DNA of 6,963 nt from CAZUSC01 sp964622915 (GCA_964622915.1 CAZUSC010000037.1:1-6963), one strand, 5' to 3'; counted from the first letter of the stretch, positions 1-6,474 are shown. Notes: a model not told the origin generated them from the letters alone. Numbers and translations: made by a program.

Positions 1-192
1 CATTGGCTGGTGGCCAGCCCTGGATGTATCAATGACTGCCAGGCGGCAATGGGCAGCCGCAAAACTTTCAGTTACAATCTCTCCATAGTCATCCGGGCCG
101 CGGTGCCGAAGGCTGCTTCCCATACCCGCAATGACCGGCTGACTAATTACCGCCTTCCCCTTTATGTTTACGACGCCAGCAATACCACACAT
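1..192 (-). CDS. asnB: Asparagine synthetase (glutamine-hydrolysing), N-terminal fragment cut by the window edge
   Basis: Reading the minus strand from the ATG at 192-190 gives 64 uninterrupted codons that run off the left edge. The protein starts MCGIAGVV, has LRHRGPDDYG at residues 29-38, and HCRLAVIDTS followed by GHQPM at 48-64. These are the hallmark motifs of the class II glutamine amidotransferase domain of asparagine synthetases. Cys2 becomes the N-terminal nucleophile after Met removal and releases ammonia from glutamine; the synthetase domain that activates aspartate with ATP would lie outside the window. Known family members either make asparagine or, in surface-polysaccharide loci, amidate sugar acids. 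The neighbouring glycosyltransferases make the second role possible, but this fragment cannot decide it. The gene is divergent from the plus-strand gene starting at 217, with 24 bases between the starts. No Shine-Dalgarno sequence precedes the ATG. Confidence 0.93.
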   Translation of the reverse strand, partial: MCGIAGVVNIKGKAVISQPVIAGMGSSLRHRGPDDYGEIVTESFAAAHCRLAVIDTSRAGHQPM

Positions 193-198
193 GCAATT

Positions 199-204
199 AA
201 GTTA
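199..204 (-). promoter_or_regulatory. Candidate -10 element of asnB, leaderless layout
   Basis: On the minus strand TAACTT lies exactly six bases before the asnB ATG, so transcription would start at or next to the A of the start codon. A weak -35-like TTGTGT sits 16 bases upstream (226-221). On the opposite strand TAAGTT at 198-203 overlaps it face to face and could be the -10 of the gene starting at 217, giving a leader of only about seven bases. This is a prediction from motif and spacing only; the same geometry recurs at three other genes in the window. Confidence 0.4.
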
Positions 205-216
205 GCAGTTTGGAGT

Positions 217-2535
217 ATGTACACAAATCCGAGGCTTTTAAAATATCTGGCTATTGGCTTAGTCGCCATTGGCGTTCTTGCTGGTGGCCTGCTGGTGCCA
301 GTGAAACAAGAGCGAGTAATTTCCTTCGGTATAGATTCATTTGAAACGCACCAGCGCTTATTTGCGCAGCGTGTTTTATCGCAGCAGGCATCTACACAAG
401 GCCAACTGGTTGGGATGGGCGTCATTTTAGTTGATCTACTGCGCGCTGATCAATTAGTTGATGTGCAAGTAACTATTCGATCAGTTGCTTCGGGCGAGGA
501 GCTTGGCCAAGCAACAATACTGGCGAGCTCGATAAAAGATGACCAGTTTGCCCGCGCGTTATTTCCCGCCACTGTGACAGCAACCGCTCAAGATATCCTC
601 ATTGAACTAACTGCACCACAGGCGTCACTGGAAAATCCCGTTGGTGTCCGGCTTAATCCACAACAAACGGACGGCAATAATCCGCGTTATGAAAATGGCC
701 GTTTAAAAGAGGGAACACTGGCGATTCTGCTCACAGAAAAGGTGCCGCTGTGGCGCTATCTAGCTACTAACATCGTTCAATATGAGTATCTTTGGCTGCG
801 ATCGGCCGCAGCCGTATTGCTGGTGTTCGCGATATTTTTAGTGGGGTCGCAAATTGTTTGGCAGAAAATGTCAGAACGTAAACAGGCAGCGCTCCAAATC
901 GGAATTTTGATATGTTTGGCAGCCCTAGCGTTGAATTCATATCTGGCGGTTACTTCTCAATTCAAAGGCGTTAGTGGCGGCGATCCTTATAACTATCTGT
1001 TCATAACGGAGAGTATTTCCCGTTTTCAAAATCCTTTTGAGGGCGTAAAACGCTTGCCCGGTTATCCCTTACTACTATTGCCCGCCTTTTTAAGTCCCAA
1101 TATAGACGACATTGTAACCATGAGAGTGCTGTCGGCAGTCAGCGCCGCTGCCAGTCTAGTGATACTAGGCTTGTTGGCTAAATCCTTGCATCTTCCCTGG
1201 CCCGTGCAATTGATAGCACCCTTGCTGTTGGCCTGGCAAAAGGACTTTTTTTGGACTGCTACACGCCCGGAGCCGTATTCTTTTTATGCCTTTTTGCTAT
1301 TAACGGCTTTAGTATTATTTTTCAACTCGCAGCGACCATGGCAACAAATACTTTATGGATTGGTGTTAGGGTACGCGGCCATGACACGGCAAGAAGGATT
1401 TGTGCTAGCTATTGTACTCGGCAGTGCTTCGGTAATTCGATTGATATACTACCGGCGCGTCAAAAAATACAATTTTAGACGACTAGTTTATAAATTGCTA
1501 AGAATGTACCTGCCGGCACTAGTGCTTGTCCTGCCTTTTTTTATAAACAACACGTTTCATTTTGGTAATCCTATCTATACCCCTTATTTTGAAGGGGAAC
1601 GGCTGCAAATTGTGGATTCGTGGGGCTCGTTCAAAGATTCCGTCGGCGCTGCTTGGGGCGTGATAGGTTCTACTTGGAGACCGACATGGGACCAACTAGA
1701 ACGCTATGAACTTACCGATCGGATTTTCGTCATTGCACTGCTCGCCGGACTGCTCTGGTCTCTGCCCTGGAGCCAATTGACTAAAAAGATTAGCTCTCCT
1801 TTTTATCTGCCGGGAATTTTAAGCTTGCTGGTCCTGCTCTTTATCATCTTAAGCAGCACATTTGGTCAAGTGGCTTTTAGGGGTATGGCTCCGCCGGCGA
1901 TCGCCGCCGTGCTGTTAATTAGTCCATTGTTTTTTGTCTGGAAAACAAGCTGGAGGGGGGTCTTAGTGTGCCTGGTATTAATTACGCAAATGTTAATTGC
2001 AACATGGTTTCATCCTTTTGCCAAGCACTTTCAGCAGTCTTACCCACTAATGGCACTCCTACTAGCCACAATACTTATGGCGCCGGCTCTTAACAGTTTG
2101 TCCGTCCGTAGAAAATTTAGCACGATAGCGCTTTCTTCATCCTGGCTGGCCGCATTTTTTGTAATATCATGGATATTATTCGGCAGACTGGAAGGATTTA
2201 TTGATAAAACTAATGCCGCGACCGCTTTAGATTCAGTGGTATATCGGGCGGTTCAAGCAGCTCGCCGCCTGCCCGAACCGCATGCTATCGGCCAGGCCCA
2301 TTTGCCTGCTCGCCTATACTTAAATGAAAATGTTCACTTTTTTAACGAGGAGAGCGCGACGTATGAGCGGGAACAATCCTGGCTCAATACTAACAACATA
2401 CAGACGCTAATCGTGGTCAATGACCTGCCGATTTTCACTCGATTACCATCCAACTGGCAAGAGGCGGCACGGTTTAAATCTGAAGGAAGAGATGAGCGCG
2501 TATTTGAGAGCGCAGTTTATACCAAGCAGGAGTAA
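217..2535 (+). CDS. GT-C family multi-pass membrane glycosyltransferase with N-terminal extracytoplasmic beta-sandwich domain
   Basis: This 772-residue protein probably transfers a sugar from a polyprenyl-phosphate donor on the outer face of the membrane. A first membrane helix (about 10-27) is followed by a soluble, beta-rich segment (about 45-172), then a helix at about 192-212 and a polytopic core to about residue 660. The core holds GGDPYNY (254-260, Asp256 the likely catalytic acid of the first outer loop), RLPGYP (279-284), TRPEPY (349-354), MTRQEGF (389-395) and FGNPIYTPY (449-457), a pattern typical of ArnT/PMT-like GT-C enzymes. A soluble tail (about 670-772) includes NNIQTLIVVNDLP. 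The frame stays open upstream to a GTG at position 10, but that stretch is antisense to asnB, so the ATG at 217 just before the first helix was chosen. GGAG lies only one base before that ATG, too close to be a normal ribosome site. Its acceptor and sugar are unknown. The beta domain resembles the C-terminus of the adjacent convergent glycosyltransferase. Confidence 0.82.
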   Translation: MYTNPRLLKYLAIGLVAIGVLAGGLLVPVKQERVISFGIDSFETHQRLFAQRVLSQQASTQGQLVGMGVILVDLLRADQLVDVQVTIRSVASGEELGQATILASSIKDDQFARALFPATVTATAQDILIELTAPQASLENPVGVRLNPQQTDGNNPRYENGRLKEGTLAILLTEKVPLWRYLATNIVQYEYLWLRSAAAVLLVFAIFLVGSQIVWQKMSERKQAALQIGILICLAALALNSYLAVTSQFKGVSGGDPYNYLFITESISRFQNPFEGVKRLPGYPLLLLPAFLSPNIDDIVTMRVLSAVSAAASLVILGLLAKSLHLPWPVQLIAPLLLAWQKDFFWTATRPEPYSFYAFLLLTALVLFFNSQRPWQQILYGLVLGYAAMTRQEGFVLAIVLGSASVIRLIYYRRVKKYNFRRLVYKLLRMYLPALVLVLPFFINNTFHFGNPIYTPYFEGERLQIVDSWGSFKDSVGAAWGVIGSTWRPTWDQLERYELTDRIFVIALLAGLLWSLPWSQLTKKISSPFYLPGILSLLVLLFIILSSTFGQVAFRGMAPPAIAAVLLISPLFFVWKTSWRGVLVCLVLITQMLIATWFHPFAKHFQQSYPLMALLLATILMAPALNSLSVRRKFSTIALSSSWLAAFFVISWILFGRLEGFIDKTNAATALDSVVYRAVQAARRLPEPHAIGQAHLPARLYLNENVHFFNEESATYEREQSWLNTNNIQTLIVVNDLPIFTRLPSNWQEAARFKSEGRDERVFESAVYTKQE

Positions 2536-4512
2536 CTACAGACGGTAGGCAATATCCCCCGCTCGCATAAAGTCGCTATTTTTTTCGCCCGCTTCTAGTG
2601 CTTGACGACGTAACAACATTTGTCCGGGCATCACATCCTGCTCCACAAAGCGGGCCGTAATCGCATTACCAGCGGTTGAATCCGGGCTGGTTAGTGAAAC
2701 ATAGTATGTTTTGCCGGCCGAATCGGCTATTGGCTCGAATTTAAACGTCTGCCAATCCTCGTCTTGCACCTGCCGGGCGTTAACTGTTACTTCCCTAATT
2801 ACTTCGCTGCTGTCTGGCGAGGCACGGACTGTCAAAATAATGTCTTCGGTATTAGCCCGGCCGCTAAATGTAGCCAATCCCACGTCAATGGTATTCCAGT
2901 CCGGCTGCTCGATTGGTATCACTTGCCCTATTTCCACACCGGCCACAAGCTCACCAACATGCTGGCGGAAATAACGCGGGCCCAGTGTATTGTAAATCCA
3001 TACGTACGGCTCCCCCTGGATATACACAATATGTTCTGGTTTCTTATCTCGATATTCATCAAGGACGTCGCTGGCAATATCATCAGGAGCACGCCCATAC
3101 ATATTGCGATAAGTCACCACAAAGCCGACACGATGATCATCCCGGGCACTCAAACTCATTGTTTTGCCATTAAAGTAGGGACGCATCACACTGGGATACC
3201 AAGAAGCCACCGTCAGGTTATCAATAAAAGGATGCTGGTTCAGCCAGCGTGCTGCTTCGTCTAGTCCTTCACCCCAGCCTTGTTGCGTGGCGGGACGGAC
3301 CCGCAAAAATGGATTGTTATAAGCAATGGCATAAGGAGACCACAGTCCGACTTCGGCGATAAGCAGTAAAACCACAACAGTCGTCACTCCGACCTGGAAC
3401 GATCGGCGGTTCAGCCAAGTTGCCAGGATTGTCGTGGCGGCCGACAAAGCCCAGCCCGCCATCACGGTCAAAGCAAGTAGCGCCGGCAGGGCATACCGGT
3501 CCCCTTTTTTGGCGACAAAAGTAATAAGGATCGTATATCCTACCGTGTAAGCAAACAAGGCGATCAGCGGATGGATTGCTTTTTGTCGCCACGACGCGCG
3601 CATGGCCGTGACTATTCCCGCCAATCCCATTATTAATATTAGTGGTGTTGACCGGCCAAGAATTGTCCGCCAGTAAAAACCGACGGGCGCCACCGGCTCC
3701 TCTGATTCTTCCGTGGCTATGTGGGCGTCAGTTAAAACCGAGGGCACATCCCTGGCGAATGATCGGCTGATATCATCCGTCAGCCATAAAGCCGGCCAAG
3801 TGGCGTAAAATGTCAACATGGCGATCCCAAAAACCAGTAGCCCGGCGCTAATCAGCGGGTGTAAACGTAGACGCCAACCCGTTCGATATTTTACGATTAG
3901 CAACCCGCCTAAGAAAACAAGCAGCCACAAGGCCGGTAAAAGTTTTGTCGCAAAGGCCAGTCCAGTAAAAATCCCGCCGACAACGAGCCACCTGGTGTGA
4001 TTTTGCTGCCAGCCAACCATAAAGGCAATGGCCGCATTTAGCATAAATAAAGCGAGCAGGGCATCTAGGTGCGCAATCTGACTTAAGCCCACCAAATAGG
4101 GATTGGTGGCTAGGAGCAAACCGGACCAGGCGGCGACACGATAACCGGCCAACGTCGCCAATAAGCTTACAGAAACTCCGACTAATAGAGCAGTGGCTAT
4201 TGCGATCGGCAGAGTTGCCGCCAGGCGAAAATACCTTAGATTAGATGTATCGGCATCAAAGCCCAGCCGCGCCTCTTGCACAACAACACCACTGCCGATA
4301 ATCCACATGGCCGTGGCGCCCGGATGGGTAGTCATGAATGCACCGCCGGTATCATGATTGCGCCATAAATTGTGCCAGTAGTACGAGCTGCGTAGGGTCC
4401 AATTTTCCTCATCGGCCGTCATGAATTGGCCTAGACCAGGCAGCCGGACCACCAGCGCTAACAGTATGAATAACACCGCCAAGCCAAGCTTGCGCCTATT
4501 AAATCGGAGCAT
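2536..4512 (-). CDS. GT-C family membrane glycosyltransferase (PMT/ArnT-like) with C-terminal beta-sandwich domain
   Basis: This 658-residue protein begins with a basic N-terminus and a membrane helix (about 9-24), then MTADEENW at 31-38. The acidic cluster Asp34/Glu35/Glu36 in the first outer loop is the usual catalytic site of PMT_2/ArnT-type enzymes, which use polyprenyl-phosphate sugars. THPGATAMW (62-70), a cytoplasm/membrane alternation through about residue 392, and KKGDRYALPAL (335-345) are further family features. Residues about 400-520 form a soluble region. Residues about 525-658 look like a beta-sandwich with DVGLATFSGRANTEDI (543-558) and a terminal GDIAYRL. The ATG at 4512 is well placed; upstream the same frame is closed by TAG six codons earlier. 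AGGA lies 13 bases from the ATG, which is far for a ribosome site, and TATACA at 4542-4537 is a possible -10. The stop abuts the stop of the convergent glycosyltransferase. Donor and acceptor are not determinable. Confidence 0.88.
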   Translation of the reverse strand: MLRFNRRKLGLAVLFILLALVVRLPGLGQFMTADEENWTLRSSYYWHNLWRNHDTGGAFMTTHPGATAMWIIGSGVVVQEARLGFDADTSNLRYFRLAATLPIAIATALLVGVSVSLLATLAGYRVAAWSGLLLATNPYLVGLSQIAHLDALLALFMLNAAIAFMVGWQQNHTRWLVVGGIFTGLAFATKLLPALWLLVFLGGLLIVKYRTGWRLRLHPLISAGLLVFGIAMLTFYATWPALWLTDDISRSFARDVPSVLTDAHIATEESEEPVAPVGFYWRTILGRSTPLILIMGLAGIVTAMRASWRQKAIHPLIALFAYTVGYTILITFVAKKGDRYALPALLALTVMAGWALSAATTILATWLNRRSFQVGVTTVVVLLLIAEVGLWSPYAIAYNNPFLRVRPATQQGWGEGLDEAARWLNQHPFIDNLTVASWYPSVMRPYFNGKTMSLSARDDHRVGFVVTYRNMYGRAPDDIASDVLDEYRDKKPEHIVYIQGEPYVWIYNTLGPRYFRQHVGELVAGVEIGQVIPIEQPDWNTIDVGLATFSGRANTEDIILTVRASPDSSEVIREVTVNARQVQDEDWQTFKFEPIADSAGKTYYVSLTSPDSTAGNAITARFVEQDVMPGQMLLRRQALEAGEKNSDFMRAGDIAYRL

Positions 4513-4592
4513 ATGGTTCAGTATTTCCTACCATCATGTATAGAGCAAGCGGCGGTGCTACAGCTTGGGCTGGCCATACTGCTTATCTTCAG

Positions 4593-4598
4593 TAATAT
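4593..4598 (+). promoter_or_regulatory. Candidate -10 element of the methyltransferase gene, leaderless layout
   Basis: TAATAT (five of six matches to TATAAT) ends six bases before the ATG at 4605, so the predicted transcript starts at the initiator codon. No good -35 is visible at 16-18 bases, and no Shine-Dalgarno sequence lies in front of the ATG. The 92-base divergent spacer 4513-4604 also holds TATACA (4542-4537, minus strand), a possible -10 for the glycosyltransferase on the other side. Confidence 0.5.
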
Positions 4599-4604
4599 GT
4601 AAAG

Positions 4605-5411
4605 ATGTCATCTGCTGCCCACGACGATACTGAATATCGCTGTAAAATATGTCAGGGATCCGTTATAGGCCGGCACACAATTTCGGATATTACTTATTAC
4701 TACTGTTCGCAGTGTGACTTTCTGCAAAACTACTATTGGGAATCTCCCGAGCACCGCGCTAATGAACAGACGACGGCGAATGAATTGCGACGGCTGCAAT
4801 GCTGGCCGGCCGGAGAAGGCGATCACATGTACGAGAAGGGTTGGGAAATACTGGAACTTATGTACTGGCCGCTCGCCTGGTTCTCCCGGCAAATTAATGA
4901 ATTTATGCGGATTATACCGGTCTACAACAGCTTGGCGCACAGCATCGTTAAATATCGAGCGGGACGCCTGCTTGATTTTGGCTGCGGACACGGAGTGACA
5001 GTGTTGGAGTTGCGGCGACAGGACAATATGGATGTGGTAGGCCTGGATCCTTACTCTCCTACTGCTAACGCCAACATTTATCGGAAAAACATTTTTGAGG
5101 CAAAGTTTCCGAATAATGCATTTGATGGCATATTTTCAATTGAGACGGTCGAGCATCTTCCTAATCCCATAGAAGTCTTTATAGAACTTGCGCGAATTTT
5201 AAAACCGGGCGGAAAACTACTAGTGCAATCGTCCCGCTTAGAAGATCCAGAATATCAACTAAGCGGTGATAAGTGGTTTTATTTAGAAGACCCCAAAACC
5301 CATGTCAGTATTTATAGTAAGAAGGCGATGACTACTGTGTCGAAAAAAGCTGGTTTTCGGTCGGTACGTTTCCGCGGCGCAAAATTGGCTTGTTTTGTTA
5401 AGAGAGACTAG
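4605..5411 (+). CDS. Class I SAM-dependent methyltransferase with N-terminal zinc ribbon
   Basis: The 268-residue protein opens with a treble-clef-like zinc site: Cys13-x2-Cys16 and Cys34-x2-Cys37. A linker rich in Trp and charged residues (about 45-118) leads to a Rossmann methyltransferase domain (about 119-268). Motif I is LLDFGCGHG at 122-130, the acidic end of strand 2 is GLDPY (146-150, Asp148, which should bind the SAM ribose), motif IV is FSIETVEHLPNP (177-188), and LKPGGKLLVQ follows at 199-208. HVSIYSKKAM (233-242) is the usual late helix signature of Methyltransf_11/23-type enzymes. Zinc-ribbon plus methyltransferase proteins are common in sugar and surface-glycan loci, and the flanking glycosyltransferases suggest a glycan or nucleotide-sugar substrate, which is inference. 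It lacks the extra C-terminal domain of the roughly 400-residue sugar C-methyltransferases. The last 14 bases overlap the 3' end of the convergent riboflavin synthase gene. Confidence 0.88.
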   Translation: MSSAAHDDTEYRCKICQGSVIGRHTISDITYYYCSQCDFLQNYYWESPEHRANEQTTANELRRLQCWPAGEGDHMYEKGWEILELMYWPLAWFSRQINEFMRIIPVYNSLAHSIVKYRAGRLLDFGCGHGVTVLELRRQDNMDVVGLDPYSPTANANIYRKNIFEAKFPNNAFDGIFSIETVEHLPNPIEVFIELARILKPGGKLLVQSSRLEDPEYQLSGDKWFYLEDPKTHVSIYSKKAMTTVSKKAGFRSVRFRGAKLACFVKRD

Positions 5412-6123
5412 CACAAGCTGGGTGAAAAACACTACTCAAGCCGATCCTGCGAAAAGCAGCGCCACGTAAAGTCGTGTGACCGCGACCACGCGGTTCTACG
5501 CGATGGCTGCCTCGCCGCTTTACGCTGTCGCTCATGCGCGCATCCATAAAAGACTTTACGTATTTGCTGATCATGTCTACTTCAATATTAATCTGATCAC
5601 CTATTTCTCGCTGGCCAAAAGTGGTCATCTCTAACGTGTAGGGCATGATCGAGACTGTAAAGTGAGTGGAGTCGACATCGACCACAGTTAAGCTGACGCC
5701 GTCGAGCGCCACAGAGCCCTTAGGGATTAAATAGGGCAGAAGATTGGTTGGTGGCTGGAAAGAAAAAACCTTATCGCTGCCCACCGGCGTAATATCAATA
5801 ATCTTACAGACTCCGTCAATGTGGCCTTGCACCAAGTGCCCATCCACTAGCTGGTTGACAGTAAGGGGCCGTTCAAGATTTACCATGCCGTCCTTTTGCA
5901 GCACTCCTAAGTTGGTGCGCTTCAGAGTTTCGGCCATCAAACGAGCCTGCCAAACATCATTCTGCTTTTTTAAGACTGTTAAGCAAACACCATTAACGGC
6001 AACGCTATCGCCCTCGTTAAGATCTTGACTCAAGGGGGTGGTTATTGCAAATACCACCGCCTCGTCCGGTTGTTTGGTAACGGCGGTGATTTTACCTAGG
6101 TGCCGAATAATACCAGTAAACAT
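5398..6123 (-). CDS. ribE: Riboflavin synthase alpha chain with an unusual C-terminal extension
   Basis: The enzyme dismutates two 6,7-dimethyl-8-ribityllumazine molecules to riboflavin and a pyrimidinedione in the cytoplasm, normally as a trimer. The canonical start MFTGII is at the ATG 6123-6121. The frame remains open for 34 codons upstream, but that part has no family similarity. Two lumazine-binding repeats are clear. The first has GDSVAVNGVCLTV (38-50) and ETLKRTNLG (65-73). A linking stretch has NLERPLTVN and GHLVQGHIDG (to residue 104). The second has KGSVALDGVSLTV (135-147), PYTLEMTTFG (161-170) and EVDMISKYV (181-189). Cys47, His97, Ser144 and Asp183 correspond to conserved active-site-region residues. 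The domain ends near residue 193. The remaining 48 residues are Arg/Ser/Gly rich and not typical of the family, which is usually about 190-220 long; this protein is 241. No ribD, ribBA or ribH is present, and no FMN riboswitch-like sequence precedes the gene. Confidence 0.95.
   Translation of the reverse strand: MFTGIIRHLGKITAVTKQPDEAVVFAITTPLSQDLNEGDSVAVNGVCLTVLKKQNDVWQARLMAETLKRTNLGVLQKDGMVNLERPLTVNQLVDGHLVQGHIDGVCKIIDITPVGSDKVFSFQPPTNLLPYLIPKGSVALDGVSLTVVDVDSTHFTVSIMPYTLEMTTFGQREIGDQINIEVDMISKYVKSFMDARMSDSVKRRGSHRVEPRGRGHTTLRGAAFRRIGLSSVFHPACASLS
5465..5560. repeat. Inverted repeat with internal hairpins in the DNA for the ribE tail
   Basis: CGTAAAGTC at 5465-5473 is the perfect inverse of GACTTTACG at 5552-5560. 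A third partial copy, CTTTACG, lies at 5518-5524 and could pair with the left arm instead. Between the arms, CCGCG-ACCA-CGCGG (5480-5493) is a perfect five-base-pair hairpin. Just outside the left arm, CTGC-GAAAA-GCAG (5447-5459) can form another. No run of T follows any of these on either strand, so they do not look like intrinsic terminators. Their role is unknown; they could be chance in GC-richer sequence, a remnant of inserted DNA, or RNA structure at the 3' end of ribE. Confidence 0.5.
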
Positions 6124-6129
6124 ATGTGA

Positions 6130-6135
6130 ACCGTA
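6130..6135 (-). promoter_or_regulatory. Candidate -10 element of ribE, leaderless layout
   Basis: On the minus strand TACGGT lies six bases before the ATG of ribE, with TTGCTT (6158-6153) 17 bases further upstream as a half-matching -35. There is no Shine-Dalgarno sequence. The hexamer keeps only the T1, A2 and T6 positions of the consensus, so alone it would be weak; the spacing, shared with three other genes here, is the main support. Confidence 0.4.
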
Positions 6136-6242
6136 TGGTGGAATTTTTTGAAAAGCAAGGGGATAGTGTGAGTTAGTAGTGATTAGTTGGTAGAATGCAA
6201 GCAGTAAACGTTTAGGTTCTTTCAAGTCGCCATTAAATTTGT

Positions 6243-6247
6243 GAGGG
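6243..6247 (+). promoter_or_regulatory. Shine-Dalgarno site of the small membrane-protein gene
   Basis: GAGGG stands four bases before the ATG at 6252, slightly close but usable, and it is the only clear ribosome site in the window. It decides the start of the 59-codon gene. Upstream, TAAATT (6234-6239) and TAGAAT (6191-6196) are both possible -10 hexamers; the second would give a leader of about 50 bases able to carry the whole ribosome site. The rest of the 128-base spacer 6124-6251 shows no other feature I can support. Confidence 0.6.
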
Positions 6248-6251
6248 TGAA

Positions 6252-6431
6252 ATGGAACCCGTGGAAATTAAGCGACCAGAGGGAAGGTTGGGGAATTTTG
6301 GCGCTGTGGCCTGGATCATGTTGATGTTTGGTGTTGTTGGGTTACTAATGTTATACAGCTGCCTGCGCGACCGCCCGTGGTCACATCTTAAGAGGCTAGC
6401 AGGTCGCTTAATACGTAGGCGCGGCCGGTAG
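6252..6431 (+). CDS. Small single-pass membrane protein, unknown function
   Basis: A 59-residue frame runs from the ATG at 6252 to TAG at 6429-6431. It starts MEPVEIKRPEGRLGNF, has one strongly hydrophobic segment (about 16-37, with WIMLMFGVVGLLMLYSC), and ends in a basic tail with RDRPWSHLKRL and RLIRRRGR. By the positive-inside rule the C-terminus should be cytoplasmic and the short N-terminus outside. Support that it is real: a GAGGG ribosome site four bases upstream, the coherent membrane-protein pattern, and a hairpin terminator starting three bases after the stop. I do not recognise a family, and it is too short for many gene finders. The terminator separates it from the downstream rmuC gene, so the two are probably not co-transcribed from one promoter without read-through. 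Confidence 0.68.
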   Translation: MEPVEIKRPEGRLGNFGAVAWIMLMFGVVGLLMLYSCLRDRPWSHLKRLAGRLIRRRGR

Positions 6432-6433
6432 GC

Positions 6434-6463
6434 ATCCCACTTCAGAATGACGTGGGATTTTTT
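6434..6463 (+). terminator. Intrinsic (Rho-independent) terminator after the small membrane-protein gene
   Basis: ATCCCAC (6434-6440) pairs perfectly with GTGGGAT (6452-6458). Inside the loop TCA (6442-6444) can pair with TGA (6448-6450) across one mismatch, lengthening the stem. The right arm runs directly into a six-T tract (6458-6463). It starts three bases after the stop of the 59-codon gene and ends 12 bases before the candidate rmuC -10 hexamer. Confidence 0.8.
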
Positions 6464-6474
6464 AATGAATGAGT

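Noticed and set aside
10..216. In-frame 5' extension of the first glycosyltransferase to a GTG at position 10
   Set aside because: It is antisense to the conserved asparagine synthetase N-terminus and its translation shows no signal peptide or family similarity; the ATG at 217 directly precedes the first membrane helix.
2494..2515. GCGC...GCGC hairpin near the end of the first glycosyltransferase as a terminator
   Set aside because: Only four base pairs, a ten-base loop, inside coding sequence and no T tract.
2764..3264. Plus-strand open frame of 166 codons inside the second glycosyltransferase
   Set aside because: Rich in His, Cys and Thr with no domain pattern, and lies opposite a well-supported gene, so it is a shadow frame.
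4608..4991. Minus-strand open frame of 127 codons opposite the methyltransferase
   Set aside because: No recognisable motif, and the plus strand encodes a zinc ribbon and SAM motif I there.
6124..6225. 34-codon upstream extension of riboflavin synthase
   Set aside because: The family starts at MFTGII, which is encoded at 6123; the upstream translation is unrelated and would also overrun the predicted -10 element.
6124..6251. FMN riboswitch in front of riboflavin synthase
   Set aside because: None of the conserved FMN-element blocks can be read on the minus strand, and the predicted leaderless start would leave no room for one.
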